A DNA stretch of 64,000 nt from Cepaea nemoralis (lineage: Eukaryota > Mollusca > Gastropoda > Stylommatophora > Helicidae), in contig JACEFZ010018117.1 of NCBI GenBank assembly GCA_014155875.1, positions 258,001 through 322,000 on the forward strand. The letters are read 5' to 3'. A program made the position numbers and the translations under genes. The notes beneath the pieces were generated by a model. The model saw only the letters and a list, made by a program, of their open reading frames with translations, searched no databases and was not told the origin of the DNA. Numbering within the stretch: the first letter of the stretch is position 1; each line of letters opens with the position of its first letter. This document shows positions 55,540-64,000 of the stretch, piece after piece.

Positions 55540-55915
55540 CGTTTGTCATGTCAGTTCTGGGTGCATGGTATGCCGTGAACCTGGTATTTAATGATCAAAA
55601 GTGAGATTGTAGTTGTAGTAACTATTGGGGTTGCAACTCTTCGCTGGCTTCTGAGGATGGGGACGGAGCGCTTATGGGAATGCCCCGAATGCTGTGATGT
55701 CGGTTCCTAAATCAATCAATCAATCAGTATAAAATGACACAAAGTACTGCAGCTTTACAGAACACAATAATGAAAAACACATGACGTTGGGGTGACTAGC
55801 CTTATTCGTCATAAAATACATACACAAAGCACAAGAAATAAACAAGGGAAAGACACTACAGTGAATATATTGAAGAATAGCACTGTAGTGTCTCACCCGT
55901 GATTATATATTTACT
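55540..55915. other. Intronic stretch with a SINE-A-like 3' piece
   Basis: GAGCGCTTATGGGAATGCCC near 55668 resembles the 3' end of the SINE-A variant near 35053; otherwise unassigned. Confidence 0.4.
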
Positions 55916-55918
55916 TAC

Positions 55919-56028
55919 GAGTGGCATTTTGTCTTATTGGCCTGAATGCTCCCGTGCCTCTCCAGCGTCAGTTTGTATAAGAATTCATGGCCTTGCACAC
56001 TGACATCAGAAACACGCATCCCGTCAAC
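55919..56028 (-). CDS. Tentative exon, possibly same gene
   Basis: A strong CTTCTTCTCTTTAG acceptor and GTAAGTAA donor bracket 110 bp, the best splice pair in the window. Only one frame is open: VDGMRVSDVSVQGHEFLYKL, then TLERHGSIQANKTKCHS. Phase 0 in, phase 2 out; exon 55389-55529 needs phase 1, so a direct join would not stay in frame. There may be an unseen exon, a different acceptor or a separate gene. Function not recognised. Confidence 0.5.
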
Positions 56029-56039
56029 CTAAAGAGAAG

Positions 56040-56628
56040 AAGACAGTGATAAGGTTTTCACCTGGTCTGTATTTTCCTAAACTACTTTTAGCACTTCATT
56101 TTTAATTCACCGCAAACAAAGAAATCACGGGAGTTCCTGGAAAATCACGCGGCATCACAGTGACTCCATAGTGGGTGTAGGGGTGTGTTGATATACTCTG
56201 TGCAATCGAGGATTGCTAACATGGATATTTAGGGGGCCCTGAAAAGGGCCACTGCATTTATTAATTACAGATACAGAGATATAATTGCTTTCGCAAGTAG
56301 AAGGCAAGCAAGTGCTAATGTGTAATGTATTTATTGACATAAAGAATAATATAAATTGAATGTGTTGTCGATCATTACCGATTGAGTGTGTGGTGGACTG
56401 CTAGACCGATCCATGGATGCTATTAAATGTTTTGGGGCACGGAGGGTCTTCACTGTCGTCGGAGTGTATATCTATATCTTGTGCTACTCGTCTTACCATG
56501 TGTATGTCCCATCTGTCTGCGCTCATCTTTATGTAAGTGAATCCCAAGTAAGTGTCACCAAGTTCTCTAATTTCTTTCTTCTCATAACGTGATCAAAAAT
56601 TTTTGACTGTCTACGTCTAATTTCTCTA
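56040..56628. other. Unassigned stretch
   Basis: No exon or repeat recognised; a plus-strand frame at 56386-56592 is hydrophobic but unmatched. Confidence 0.4.
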
Positions 56629-56629
56629 A

Positions 56630-56935
56630 TCAGTTAACGGTTTTCATTTGTTTCTTGTAGGACATAGTCTTTGGTTTTCCTGACTGTCCATGGTATTCTT
56701 TGCATTTTCCTCAGAAACCACATTTCCACAGCAATCAGATGTATTTCAGCTTGTCTACTCATTGTCCACGCTTCACATCCATACAAAAGTACAGGTTCTA
56801 TGTAGCACTTCAACACTCTTTTTCTCGTTGCAAATGACATATTTTTATTGGTCAGTATGTTTTTCATCTTGCATAAGGCTACCTTCGCCATGGCGATCCT
56901 TGTTCTAATCTCTTCCTGTACCTGTAAGGATCGTT
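56630..56935 (-). pseudogene. LINE ORF2 C-terminal fragment
   Basis: Minus strand: RIAMAKVALCKMKNILTNKN, RKRVLKCYIEPVLLYGCEAW, then AVEMWFLRKMQRIPWTVRK. Open for about 85 codons, so comparatively young, but lacking the catalytic reverse transcriptase part. Confidence 0.8.
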
Positions 56936-57079
56936 AAAACCTGGAATAAGTATAGTAAAGAAAATGGGGCTTATCAGGTGCTTTGGGGATATTACATATA
57001 TTGGTGCTAGCCGTATATTTGTATACGACACTCCGTACTTGGTGTGGTCGATATCATGCTTACTACCTTTATTTCCCAT

Positions 57080-57671
57080 TGTCAACAACTTAACTGACAG
57101 GCATCATCGGGTACTTCTCACACACTCGTACAAGACAACTTGCAAGTCGTGTGGGAGGCAAAATGCATGGTCCATGTTATTGCCGTTGGCTCGCTTACAA
57201 GCGGTAAACAGTCGCTAATGCAATACACAATATACAGCCACAGAATTATCTAACACAAACTGCTAACCCTATGCTAACTCTATCTATTAGTGAACACAAA
57301 ACTCCTAACGCTATTCTAAACGACGTGAACGCCCCAAGTCCAGTCTCCCGTCTGCCGGACATCTCTCCCGTGGTTACACACCACGCGGGGGTGACCTTCT
57401 CCTTCGTGCGTGTTACCTCACATCGCACGCTGCTGGCAAAACGTGGCCTGTTGAGTGTCTACTCAACTGTGCTCTGGCTTCATGAGGTGCGGTGGTATCG
57501 TGATTAGAGTGCTAACTCTCTGCACACCGCCTGCGTGTATTCTGAGGGAGTGGCTAACCTTCCACGATTCCCTCATCTCCCCTGCTCTTGCCTCGGGCAC
57601 CGTATCTCCTCCTGGTCCCTCCCGGATTGACCGCTCTCCCTGGCGGAGGGGATGCGGTTGAGTCTTTGACA
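57080..57671 (-). repeat. Gyp-2 3' LTR
   Basis: 592 bp, boundaries set by alignment with Gyp-1: TGTCAACAACTTAACTGACA against TGTCATCAAGCGATGCTACA at one end and AGTCTTTGACA at the other. Confidence 0.85.
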
Positions 57672-57775
57672 CACACCCGCCCCCCTTGTGTTGCGTCATC
57701 AACTTTCACTTATTGGTTGTGACGCAAGGAGGTTTCTACACAAAAAATTAGTGTCTCTAATTTTTGTCAAAGACT
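57661..57775 (-). other. Gyp-2 3' structured region
   Basis: AGTCTTTGACA (57661-57671) and TGTCAAAGACT (57765-57775) enclose the polypurine tract (complement of 57676-57686). Inside are an 8-bp perfect stem TTGCGTCA/TGACGCAA (57691-57698 and 57720-57727) and a 9-bp stem AAAAATTAG/CTAATTTTT (57743-57751 and 57757-57765). Stem sequences are kept although the sequence between them differs from Gyp-1. Confidence 0.8.
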
Positions 57776-59910
57776 CTAGATAACCTGGCTCTGGGCTTTC
57801 CAATAGACTATTAACAACTATTGTCACAATGTAGCAAAGCCTCACTTGGCTACTGGCAATCGCCACAAACTTGCCTGGTTGGCGTGAGCCCCTTCTCACA
57901 TGCTATATTATATTTATCAGAGGTATGTCTGAACCGGACCGTTGTCTTATAAGACCTGCCCTCACATAGTAAATTAACTTACTACCCATACAAAGTTGAC
58001 TTTATTAGGGTCAACACATGAATTGCTTCATGTCCCCCATATAATATTTAACAACCATTCTACAAGAGTGTGTGCGACAGGCTTTACCTACTTCGCTTCC
58101 GCGCGTAAGACTTTATTACACTGTTAATTTAGTTCTTCGTTGTCTATTATGTCCCCTGGCCCCAAAGTTATCTGCCTTTGATCTACAAATAGTGTATGCA
58201 ATTTATATGTTTGTTTTTCTGGTTGTTTGCGTGTTTGGATGTAATAAATCTACTAATCTAACTTCTACCCTATATTTCTAACTTATCTGTGTATGTATGT
58301 TAGTTTTTTGAGTGTCATAATTTTGTTCAATGTGGCCACAAAGCAGGTGTATAACACTGATTCGTGACTACATTCCATTGTTATGAGACCCAAAATACTG
58401 TACTCTAAGTTCTAAACTATATCACAGACAACACATTCACACCAACACTAATTTCCCTAGCGAAAACCAACATTAACGCCAACCAATATTAAAAGTCGTG
58501 GCAGGCAGCAGAAGAATTTGCTGACTGCTTGCATTCTCTCCCGTCTATCTTTCATTCATTCTCACTTTCACACTTCTGTCATACTCCTTTCACCCTTACT
58601 TCTATCACACATCACTCATCCCTCCATACTTATTCTTCTGCTTATTTAAAACCCTTGGAGTGAGACTGTACACGTTTGGCTCAGTTTGAGATGATTGAGC
58701 CTCATGACTGTGCGCTAGCCATTGCACGAGTCATATATGTACATTATATTTACATGGGCGAGACAGGGTTGATGGCTTGTCCCTTTGATCTCATCATCTA
58801 GTATGTTCCACTAACCTAAAGTATCATATTTTATATTATAATAAACTATTCTCCTTTTATAACTAAGTATTTAATGTGTTACCTAAGTTCTATTATGTTA
58901 ATTATATTATCTGTTTATCCTACTCGTTCTGTTTATCTAATCTAAGGGATGTAATGTAACTATTTAAATGTAATTAGTGTGATATGAGTTATGTACCTTA
59001 ATTAAATGGATGATGTGAACACAATTTATGTACTTTTCTAAACACTATGTTAAATAATGTTTTTAAATGCACAAAGGAATTCTATGAGTGATATTCTTAA
59101 TCTAAATGGTGTAAATGATGTATGTTAACTTATCTATTCTTTTTAATCTATTATGATGTCAAATGATGATACTAATAAATGGTAGTATTTGAAATATGGT
59201 ATGGTTTTATTAAGATGGAATAAACTAAACTAACATGAAGCTAAGTGAAATATAACAATCTAAATAGTACTATTCATATCATAAATTTAATTTACCTTGT
59301 AATTAACTATTCTTATGTCTAAACTAATATTTTAATTTAATTCTACGCTAAGTAAATGGGTTAATTACTGTACTAACTATCCTATTAACCTAAATGAGAA
59401 CTATTATATTACCTAATTCTACCTCTAATTTATAACTATTTAAAAAAAATTATTATTTTACATATCACATTAAGTTTATATACATGGTATTCAGTTCTCT
59501 CAGGTTAGTAGTTGCCTTCATGTTTGTATATTGGTATAGGCACAATATAACTACATAATTTGCCTGGGTATCTGAAATACATTTTACGGTCATAATAATG
59601 TTCATCGGTAGTGCACGTGTAGAGATTCGCTGGTGTCGTAGCTTAGTCTTTATGTGTCTGAAATTAAGCACTGTTCTGGCACTGTTTTCTACATTTCACA
59701 CAAATGATACACCGGACTGGAGCTTAGTTGGAAATGAGCTGTCCTGATTGACACGGTAGTATCTAAGTTCTGTAGCACAGTTCTTAAGTTAATGTCTACG
59801 GACACATGATAGTTCGTTGTACTTGGTACACTCTTAAGCACACCATGGGTGTATATGTAACCTATTTTACATAGCATATTGTACTGTATTCATGTACTAA
59901 CTATCACTCT
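57776..59910 (-). other. Gyp-2 3' non-coding region
   Basis: About 2.1 kb, AT-rich, collinear with 38016-39992 of Gyp-1. No coding potential. Confidence 0.7.
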
Positions 59911-60620
59911 ACATTAATATGTGGGATTTCAGGTATTATTACCTCAGATGGTAAAATTAGTGACCACCTGTATATCCGGTCATTTTGATGCACACCACTT
60001 TCTGTGACCGTGATCGGGGAGTTGTCGGTCTGGACAATGCAGTGAACATCCGTCAGAACTCGATGGAGCTTTCTCACTGCATAGATGACGCCTAGGGCTG
60101 CAACTGTGATATGCAATCTCTGGACTCAGCAGGTGTGATCTTACGGCTCACGTAGCAACTCGGGTGGAAGATGCCCTCAAAAAATTGGCCTAGTACTGCT
60201 AGCATCTGTCCTAGAATAATAAACGAGCCTAGGATTAGGCAAGCGGAGGATTGGAATATTTACAAAAAAGAATTTTCATTTTTGACAATGCAGAAATTAA
60301 TAATGCATCTTTCACATTTCATTTCCAGAAGATTTTAAGACATTGGAAATATAATTGTAATTTCTGAGTAATTTACTAATTCCAAAAGGTTTCTGACCTG
60401 TTTCTTTCTGTTAGACATGGTCAGATTCATAATTTTGGTACTACTTTTCAGGTCAGTCTACAGTTGGACGTGAGAAATGACATGACCCAAAAATGAATTT
60501 ATTTTAGGCATAATTTGACTTTGCTTGGTTTGACAGTGAGACCGAAGAGTCGCACTCTGTCAAAGGCATGTCTCAGTTTCAGTAGGTGTATTGTCCAGTC
60601 ATCAGTATTCTGATTTATTC
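59911..60620 (-). pseudogene. Gyp-2 RNase H and end of reverse transcriptase, decayed
   Basis: AVRKLHRVLTDVHCIVQTDN with SPITVTESGVHQNDRIYRW is recognisable RNase H. The preceding connection region is full of indels, and sequence resembling Gyp-1 stops near 60605 at the TDDW following YIDD. The fingers and palm of reverse transcriptase are deleted; the next sequence (60625 on) matches the spacer upstream of reverse transcriptase in Gyp-1. Confidence 0.8.
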
Positions 60621-60639
60621 ATGTGTATTCTATAAGTTC

Positions 60640-60852
60640 ACTACATGTATGCCCCTCGTCGGATTTGCCAGTCTCACTAACTAGTGTAGTTGCGCTATGT
60701 ATGTCTGTCGTCTGATCACTATGGTGTTGTTGCAATATGTTCGTCTGTCTCTACTTCTGTCTGTTGTCTTGAAAAGTAAGGTTTACGCATGTTGACATGG
60801 AATATCTCTAAGTGTATGTTTATCGATATTTCATAGTCAACATGTACCATGG
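60640..60852 (-). pseudogene. Gyp-2 integrase C-terminal segment, out of frame
   Basis: VDYEISINIHLEIFHVNMRK followed by PYFSRQQTEVETDE matches the isolated integrase C-terminal segment of Gyp-1 (VDYEISINGHLKILHINMFK). It is separated from the upstream frame by an indel. Confidence 0.75.
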
Positions 60853-63297
60853 TTATGTACCACCTTGAATAGTCGTTGCCATTTCGCTGGTATGGAAGTA
60901 GCCTAAATCTGTCTTGATCAAGTTCAAGATCACTGGTTCTTGCACCGTTGTTTGTGTGTTTGTGGTAGAACTGACCCTTCCTCTATCAAATGGCTTGGGA
61001 GCCAGTATAGAAGGTTGTACTTCAGTTGTAGGATGTCTACCCTTAAACTTTTGTACCAATTGTTGACAGACATTACACGCAAATACATTATGAAAACATA
61101 ATTTTATCTTCTTGAAAAAACCTGGTCTGGTGTTGTTGTATGCAAGATGACCAGTCACCGGTGTTTTATGTGCATATTTTGGCATAGTTAACCGGTGTTG
61201 TTCAGGTAACACCTGTTCATGGTTACCAGTAGCATGACCTGTAGTTGAAATGCCATTCTTACGTCTAAATAAACAAGATGCATTTTTGGTCACTCTGGCT
61301 TTGACCTTTAACAATTTTAAGTATGGAGACACATTAAGAGTAGATTTCTGGTGGTGTAAAAGTTTCTGTTTGTTTGTGTCATCTGTGCTGGTTGTAGAAA
61401 GCATCAGTAGTGTCTCATCTTGTAATATGTTATGATGTTTTGAAGTGTCTGTTTTGGCTGTTGTAATAGTTGCCTTTACTTTTTCCCATGCAACTATTTC
61501 ATCAATCGTACAATGTTTTAGTTGGGGTAAGCACCCCAGAATTAAATCAGTACAAGGGTTGTTCAGTATTGCACAGGTAAAGGTACCAGAGAGAAAAGGA
61601 GAGTCAATCTGGGCTTTTGCCAAAGGGTAGATTTCAATTTTACCCGAAAAGGTACGGCATTTGACAGAATCACCTGTGTAATCACCCGGATTCACCAGTT
61701 CTTTCCGAAGACCAATAAGGGTACTGCCGCTGTCCAGCAAACACTGGCATGCTACATCATTGACCATCGCATTGTGGAACACAAGATTGCCTCTGGAGGC
61801 TACTGCTGCGTTTACACTCTCAGATGAGCATAGTACTGTATGTCCACATTCTAGTTTCGCGTCTGTATGGAATTGGTGACATCGTTCACAGCTGTCGAAG
61901 CTCAACATATCGTATGCACCACAAACATTTTCTGCTTGGTTATTAGGTAAGTCACTTTCACTCTCAGACTCATTCTCACTACCACCATCTGAAGAGGTGT
62001 CAATCAAAATGGCATTACTGGCTTTCATACGCTGCCGGCCAAGGCACTTATTACTATAATGGCCATAACAGGAACAAAAAAAACATTTGATGGCACGCCT
62101 GTATGCAGATCTTTTACTTTGCTGTTTCTTGATCACATTTTCAAGATGCGCCGGATAATTTGGCGATTTGTCACACATAGCATAAGTGTCATGTAAAAGG
62201 TGACAATGGATACATTTTTCCATTTTCCTATCTTTCTTATCGTATTTCTGATAAGGTTTCCTATTACTTTGGTAGTTTTTAGTTTGGTCTTTGACAAAGG
62301 AAACTATTTCAGAGTCATTTGAGGTCTTAAACACATCTCTGTTAGAAGAAAAATATGCTGAGCCTTTTTTCTCGAATTGCTGGATGTTCTCAATGTCTGA
62401 CTGCTGCAAAAATTTGGCAAAAGGAGAAGGTATGGTAGATATAACCTTGTCCATAGCAATTAAGTTTTTTAATCTATCAAAGTCTTTTCCTATGTTAGCT
62501 GCTTTCAGCCACCTGTCTAGTACACTCTGTACATTTGAAACATAATCAATAAAGGTTTCACTAGGTTTAGGTTTTAGATTTGAGAACTGAACTTGATACC
62601 CAGGGGCATCAAGTAAAAAGTGCTGCATAATCCTATCATGGATGTATTGATAGCTAGATCTAAGCTCTGTTGGTATAGTTTCTATTACTTTAAGGGGCTC
62701 ACCACTGAGATTTTTTGTATAAATTGGGGCCCACATCTCTAATGGAACCTGGTGGTATTTAAATTGATATTCTACATTCTCTGTCCATGCTGATATTGAA
62801 TCATCTTTACAATATGGTTTGATAATATTCTTGTATTTATTAAACTTATTTTCCTCTTGTTGACTTCTAAGTTTAGTGGCAGAGATTTCTGAGTGTGACT
62901 CTACCTCCCTCTCTTTCATCTTTAACTGTGTCTCTGATTCTACTTGTATCTGTTTTTCTTTGACTCTTGTCATTTCAGCTATCTCTTTTTGCTTTAATTC
63001 TTTGTCCTGATCTAATTGCCTTAGCTTTAATTCCTTATCCTGTTGTAATTGCTGTTGCTTAATCTCTAATTCTTTTTGCTTAATCTGTTTGTCATCTTCT
63101 AGCTGTTTCTGTTTTGTTATCTCAGCTAGTTGAGCAATCTCTTTTTGATGCTGTCTTTCTTCTTCTCTTTCTCGTGCGCGTTCGTCCCTTTCAGCATCTT
63201 TTGCTTCTTTAAATTTTTGATCTGCATACTGTTGTAGCTCTTTTCCTGTTAATTCTAGATCTTTACCTGCTTTTATGAAGTCTGATAAAGTTGCCAT
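60853..63297 (-). CDS. gag-pol: Gyp-2 Gag-protease-integrase N-terminal polyprotein
   Basis: One 814-codon frame. It starts MATLSDFIKAGKDLELTGKE, continues with coiled-coil repeats (QKELEIKQQQLQQDKELK) and a capsid collinear with Gyp-1. Zinc knuckles follow (CIHCHLLHDTYAMC and CFFCSCYGHYSNKC), then protease DSGS, and LILGCLPQLKHC. After about 80 diverged residues comes the integrase HHCC-type segment GHLAYNNTRPGFFKKIKLCF with CNVCQQLVQKFKG and APKPFDRG, where the first residues GHL and CNVC supply His and Cys ligands. In this copy Gag and protease share one frame. Confidence 0.9.
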   Translation of the reverse strand: MATLSDFIKAGKDLELTGKELQQYADQKFKEAKDAERDERAREREEERQHQKEIAQLAEITKQKQLEDDKQIKQKELEIKQQQLQQDKELKLRQLDQDKELKQKEIAEMTRVKEKQIQVESETQLKMKEREVESHSEISATKLRSQQEENKFNKYKNIIKPYCKDDSISAWTENVEYQFKYHQVPLEMWAPIYTKNLSGEPLKVIETIPTELRSSYQYIHDRIMQHFLLDAPGYQVQFSNLKPKPSETFIDYVSNVQSVLDRWLKAANIGKDFDRLKNLIAMDKVISTIPSPFAKFLQQSDIENIQQFEKKGSAYFSSNRDVFKTSNDSEIVSFVKDQTKNYQSNRKPYQKYDKKDRKMEKCIHCHLLHDTYAMCDKSPNYPAHLENVIKKQQSKRSAYRRAIKCFFCSCYGHYSNKCLGRQRMKASNAILIDTSSDGGSENESESESDLPNNQAENVCGAYDMLSFDSCERCHQFHTDAKLECGHTVLCSSESVNAAVASRGNLVFHNAMVNDVACQCLLDSGSTLIGLRKELVNPGDYTGDSVKCRTFSGKIEIYPLAKAQIDSPFLSGTFTCAILNNPCTDLILGCLPQLKHCTIDEIVAWEKVKATITTAKTDTSKHHNILQDETLLMLSTTSTDDTNKQKLLHHQKSTLNVSPYLKLLKVKARVTKNASCLFRRKNGISTTGHATGNHEQVLPEQHRLTMPKYAHKTPVTGHLAYNNTRPGFFKKIKLCFHNVFACNVCQQLVQKFKGRHPTTEVQPSILAPKPFDRGRVSSTTNTQTTVQEPVILNLIKTDLGYFHTSEMATTIQGGT

Positions 63298-64000
63298 CTT
63301 AATTTAGTATTCGGCTCGCAGTGACAGGCAATGATGACTTTTATCAGTTATTTATCTTTGATATGTTATCTTTGTTCTTATCTGATCACTATCAGTTGTG
63401 CTTTCTGTTTATACCCTGCCCAAATTTATCTTGCAGAAAAACAGAGTATACAAATAGGTCAATGCGTTACAAGCTGAAAAAGAGATGCACTATTAATCAA
63501 ATTGCATGCCAAAATATATAAGTGTACTCAGCTTTAACGTTCCCGAGGATCGGGGAACGGAACTCCGTTGCCACAGGTCACCGTGGTACTTTCGGGTGGA
63601 GGCACGTGTCGTTACCAGCAAACTATATTTGGTACACAGGGCCGTAATCAGGTGTAGTTCGCCCTCTGATATGCAGGGCCGTAGTAATCAGGCCTATTAC
63701 ACGATATGTTAACCCAGACCCCTAAGGACAATGACTTAGACAATGACAGACAGGTTCACGAACAACTAGAATATGTATTAAATAAATTAAATGTCAATGT
63801 CCTGTCTTTGCTCTATCAGTTATCGCCTTACGTTACTAATCTATTTAATTTCTGTACGTGTTGTGCAGGCAAGTATCATCTGCCTGGCCAAAAAATAGTT
63901 CCATCGTGACGGTAAACACAGAGAAAATATGACCAAAAATATGCATATCTGCTTTTAAAGAAATAAAAATAACTTCATAATGTTTAAATAAATAAATATA
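63298..64000 (-). other. Gyp-2 5' leader (partial)
   Basis: Non-coding, similar in places to the Gyp-1 leader (for example AAAAAGAGATGCACTATTAAT near 63477 against AAAAAGAGATGCATTATTAAT near 43830). No primer site is seen before the window ends. Confidence 0.7.

Larger units (their letters stand above)
57080..64000 (-). mobile_element. Gyp-2: Gmr1-like gypsy element, cut by window end
   Basis: Only the 3' LTR (57080-57671) and interior are inside the window; the 5' LTR lies beyond 64000. Gag, protease and RNase H regions are close relatives of Gyp-1. It keeps an integrase HHCC segment after protease that Gyp-1 has lost. It lacks the integrase DDE core and most of reverse transcriptase, and it is frameshifted after 60853. 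It is therefore a defective copy. Confidence 0.9.

Overview
This is eukaryotic, intron-rich and very repeat-dense animal DNA. A split gene with a glycoside hydrolase family 9 (GH9, endoglucanase-type) domain, an N-terminal CBM2-like module, many tRNA-derived SINEs and Ty3/gypsy elements of the metazoan Gmr1-like type suggest an invertebrate, most likely a mollusc. That placement is inference; no species can be read from the sequence.

Host gene. Everything that looks like host coding sequence lies on the minus strand and belongs to one gene, or at most two. Reading from high to low coordinates, the exons are 55919-56028 (tentative), 55389-55529 and 52495-52631 (first half of a CBM2-like domain), 36954-37199 (second half plus Thr/Ser-rich linker), then GH9 exons 32594-32755, 30058-30145, 28736-28835, 26947-27130, 15930-16041, 12473-12618 and 4242-4413. 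From 36954 down to 12473 all splice phases agree. At least one GH9 exon between 12473 and 4413 was not found, and the 3' end lies left of the window. Two GH9 active-site motifs are altered, so the product may be a divergent or non-catalytic paralogue. About 1.5 kb of coding sequence is spread over more than 50 kb of introns built almost entirely of transposons.

LTR retrotransposons. Three related gypsy elements sit in minus orientation, the same sense as the gene. Gyp-1 (37296-45445) is complete, with 620-bp LTRs, a TCCAC target duplication and a tRNA-Leu-type primer site. Gyp-2 (57080 to beyond the window end) is truncated by the window and damaged. Gyp-3 (18173-24825) has 731/733-bp LTRs and an AGTAT duplication, and has lost reverse transcriptase. 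Their pol order puts integrase remnants between protease and reverse transcriptase, as in Gmr1-like elements, and all three have lost the integrase catalytic core. Their capsid regions look SCAN-like.

Other repeats, left to right: 1-4 kb, a dispersed element (here T1) with TA and CTGT microsatellites and a 1.3-kb purine tract; 4.5-7.1 kb, repeat R1, a deleted mariner copy and a LINE fragment; 7.2-9.86 kb, a 34/37-bp minisatellite; 10.38-11.33 kb, a 45-bp minisatellite; 11.5-18 kb, SINEs, microsatellites and a LINE 3' end; 25-36.5 kb, SINEs, RNase H-bearing LINE fragments and a second deleted mariner copy; 45.7-57 kb, SINE-B clusters, a tandem duplication, LINE C-terminal fragments and split satellite arrays. 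No rRNA, genuine tRNA gene, CRISPR array or bacterial-type gene was seen.
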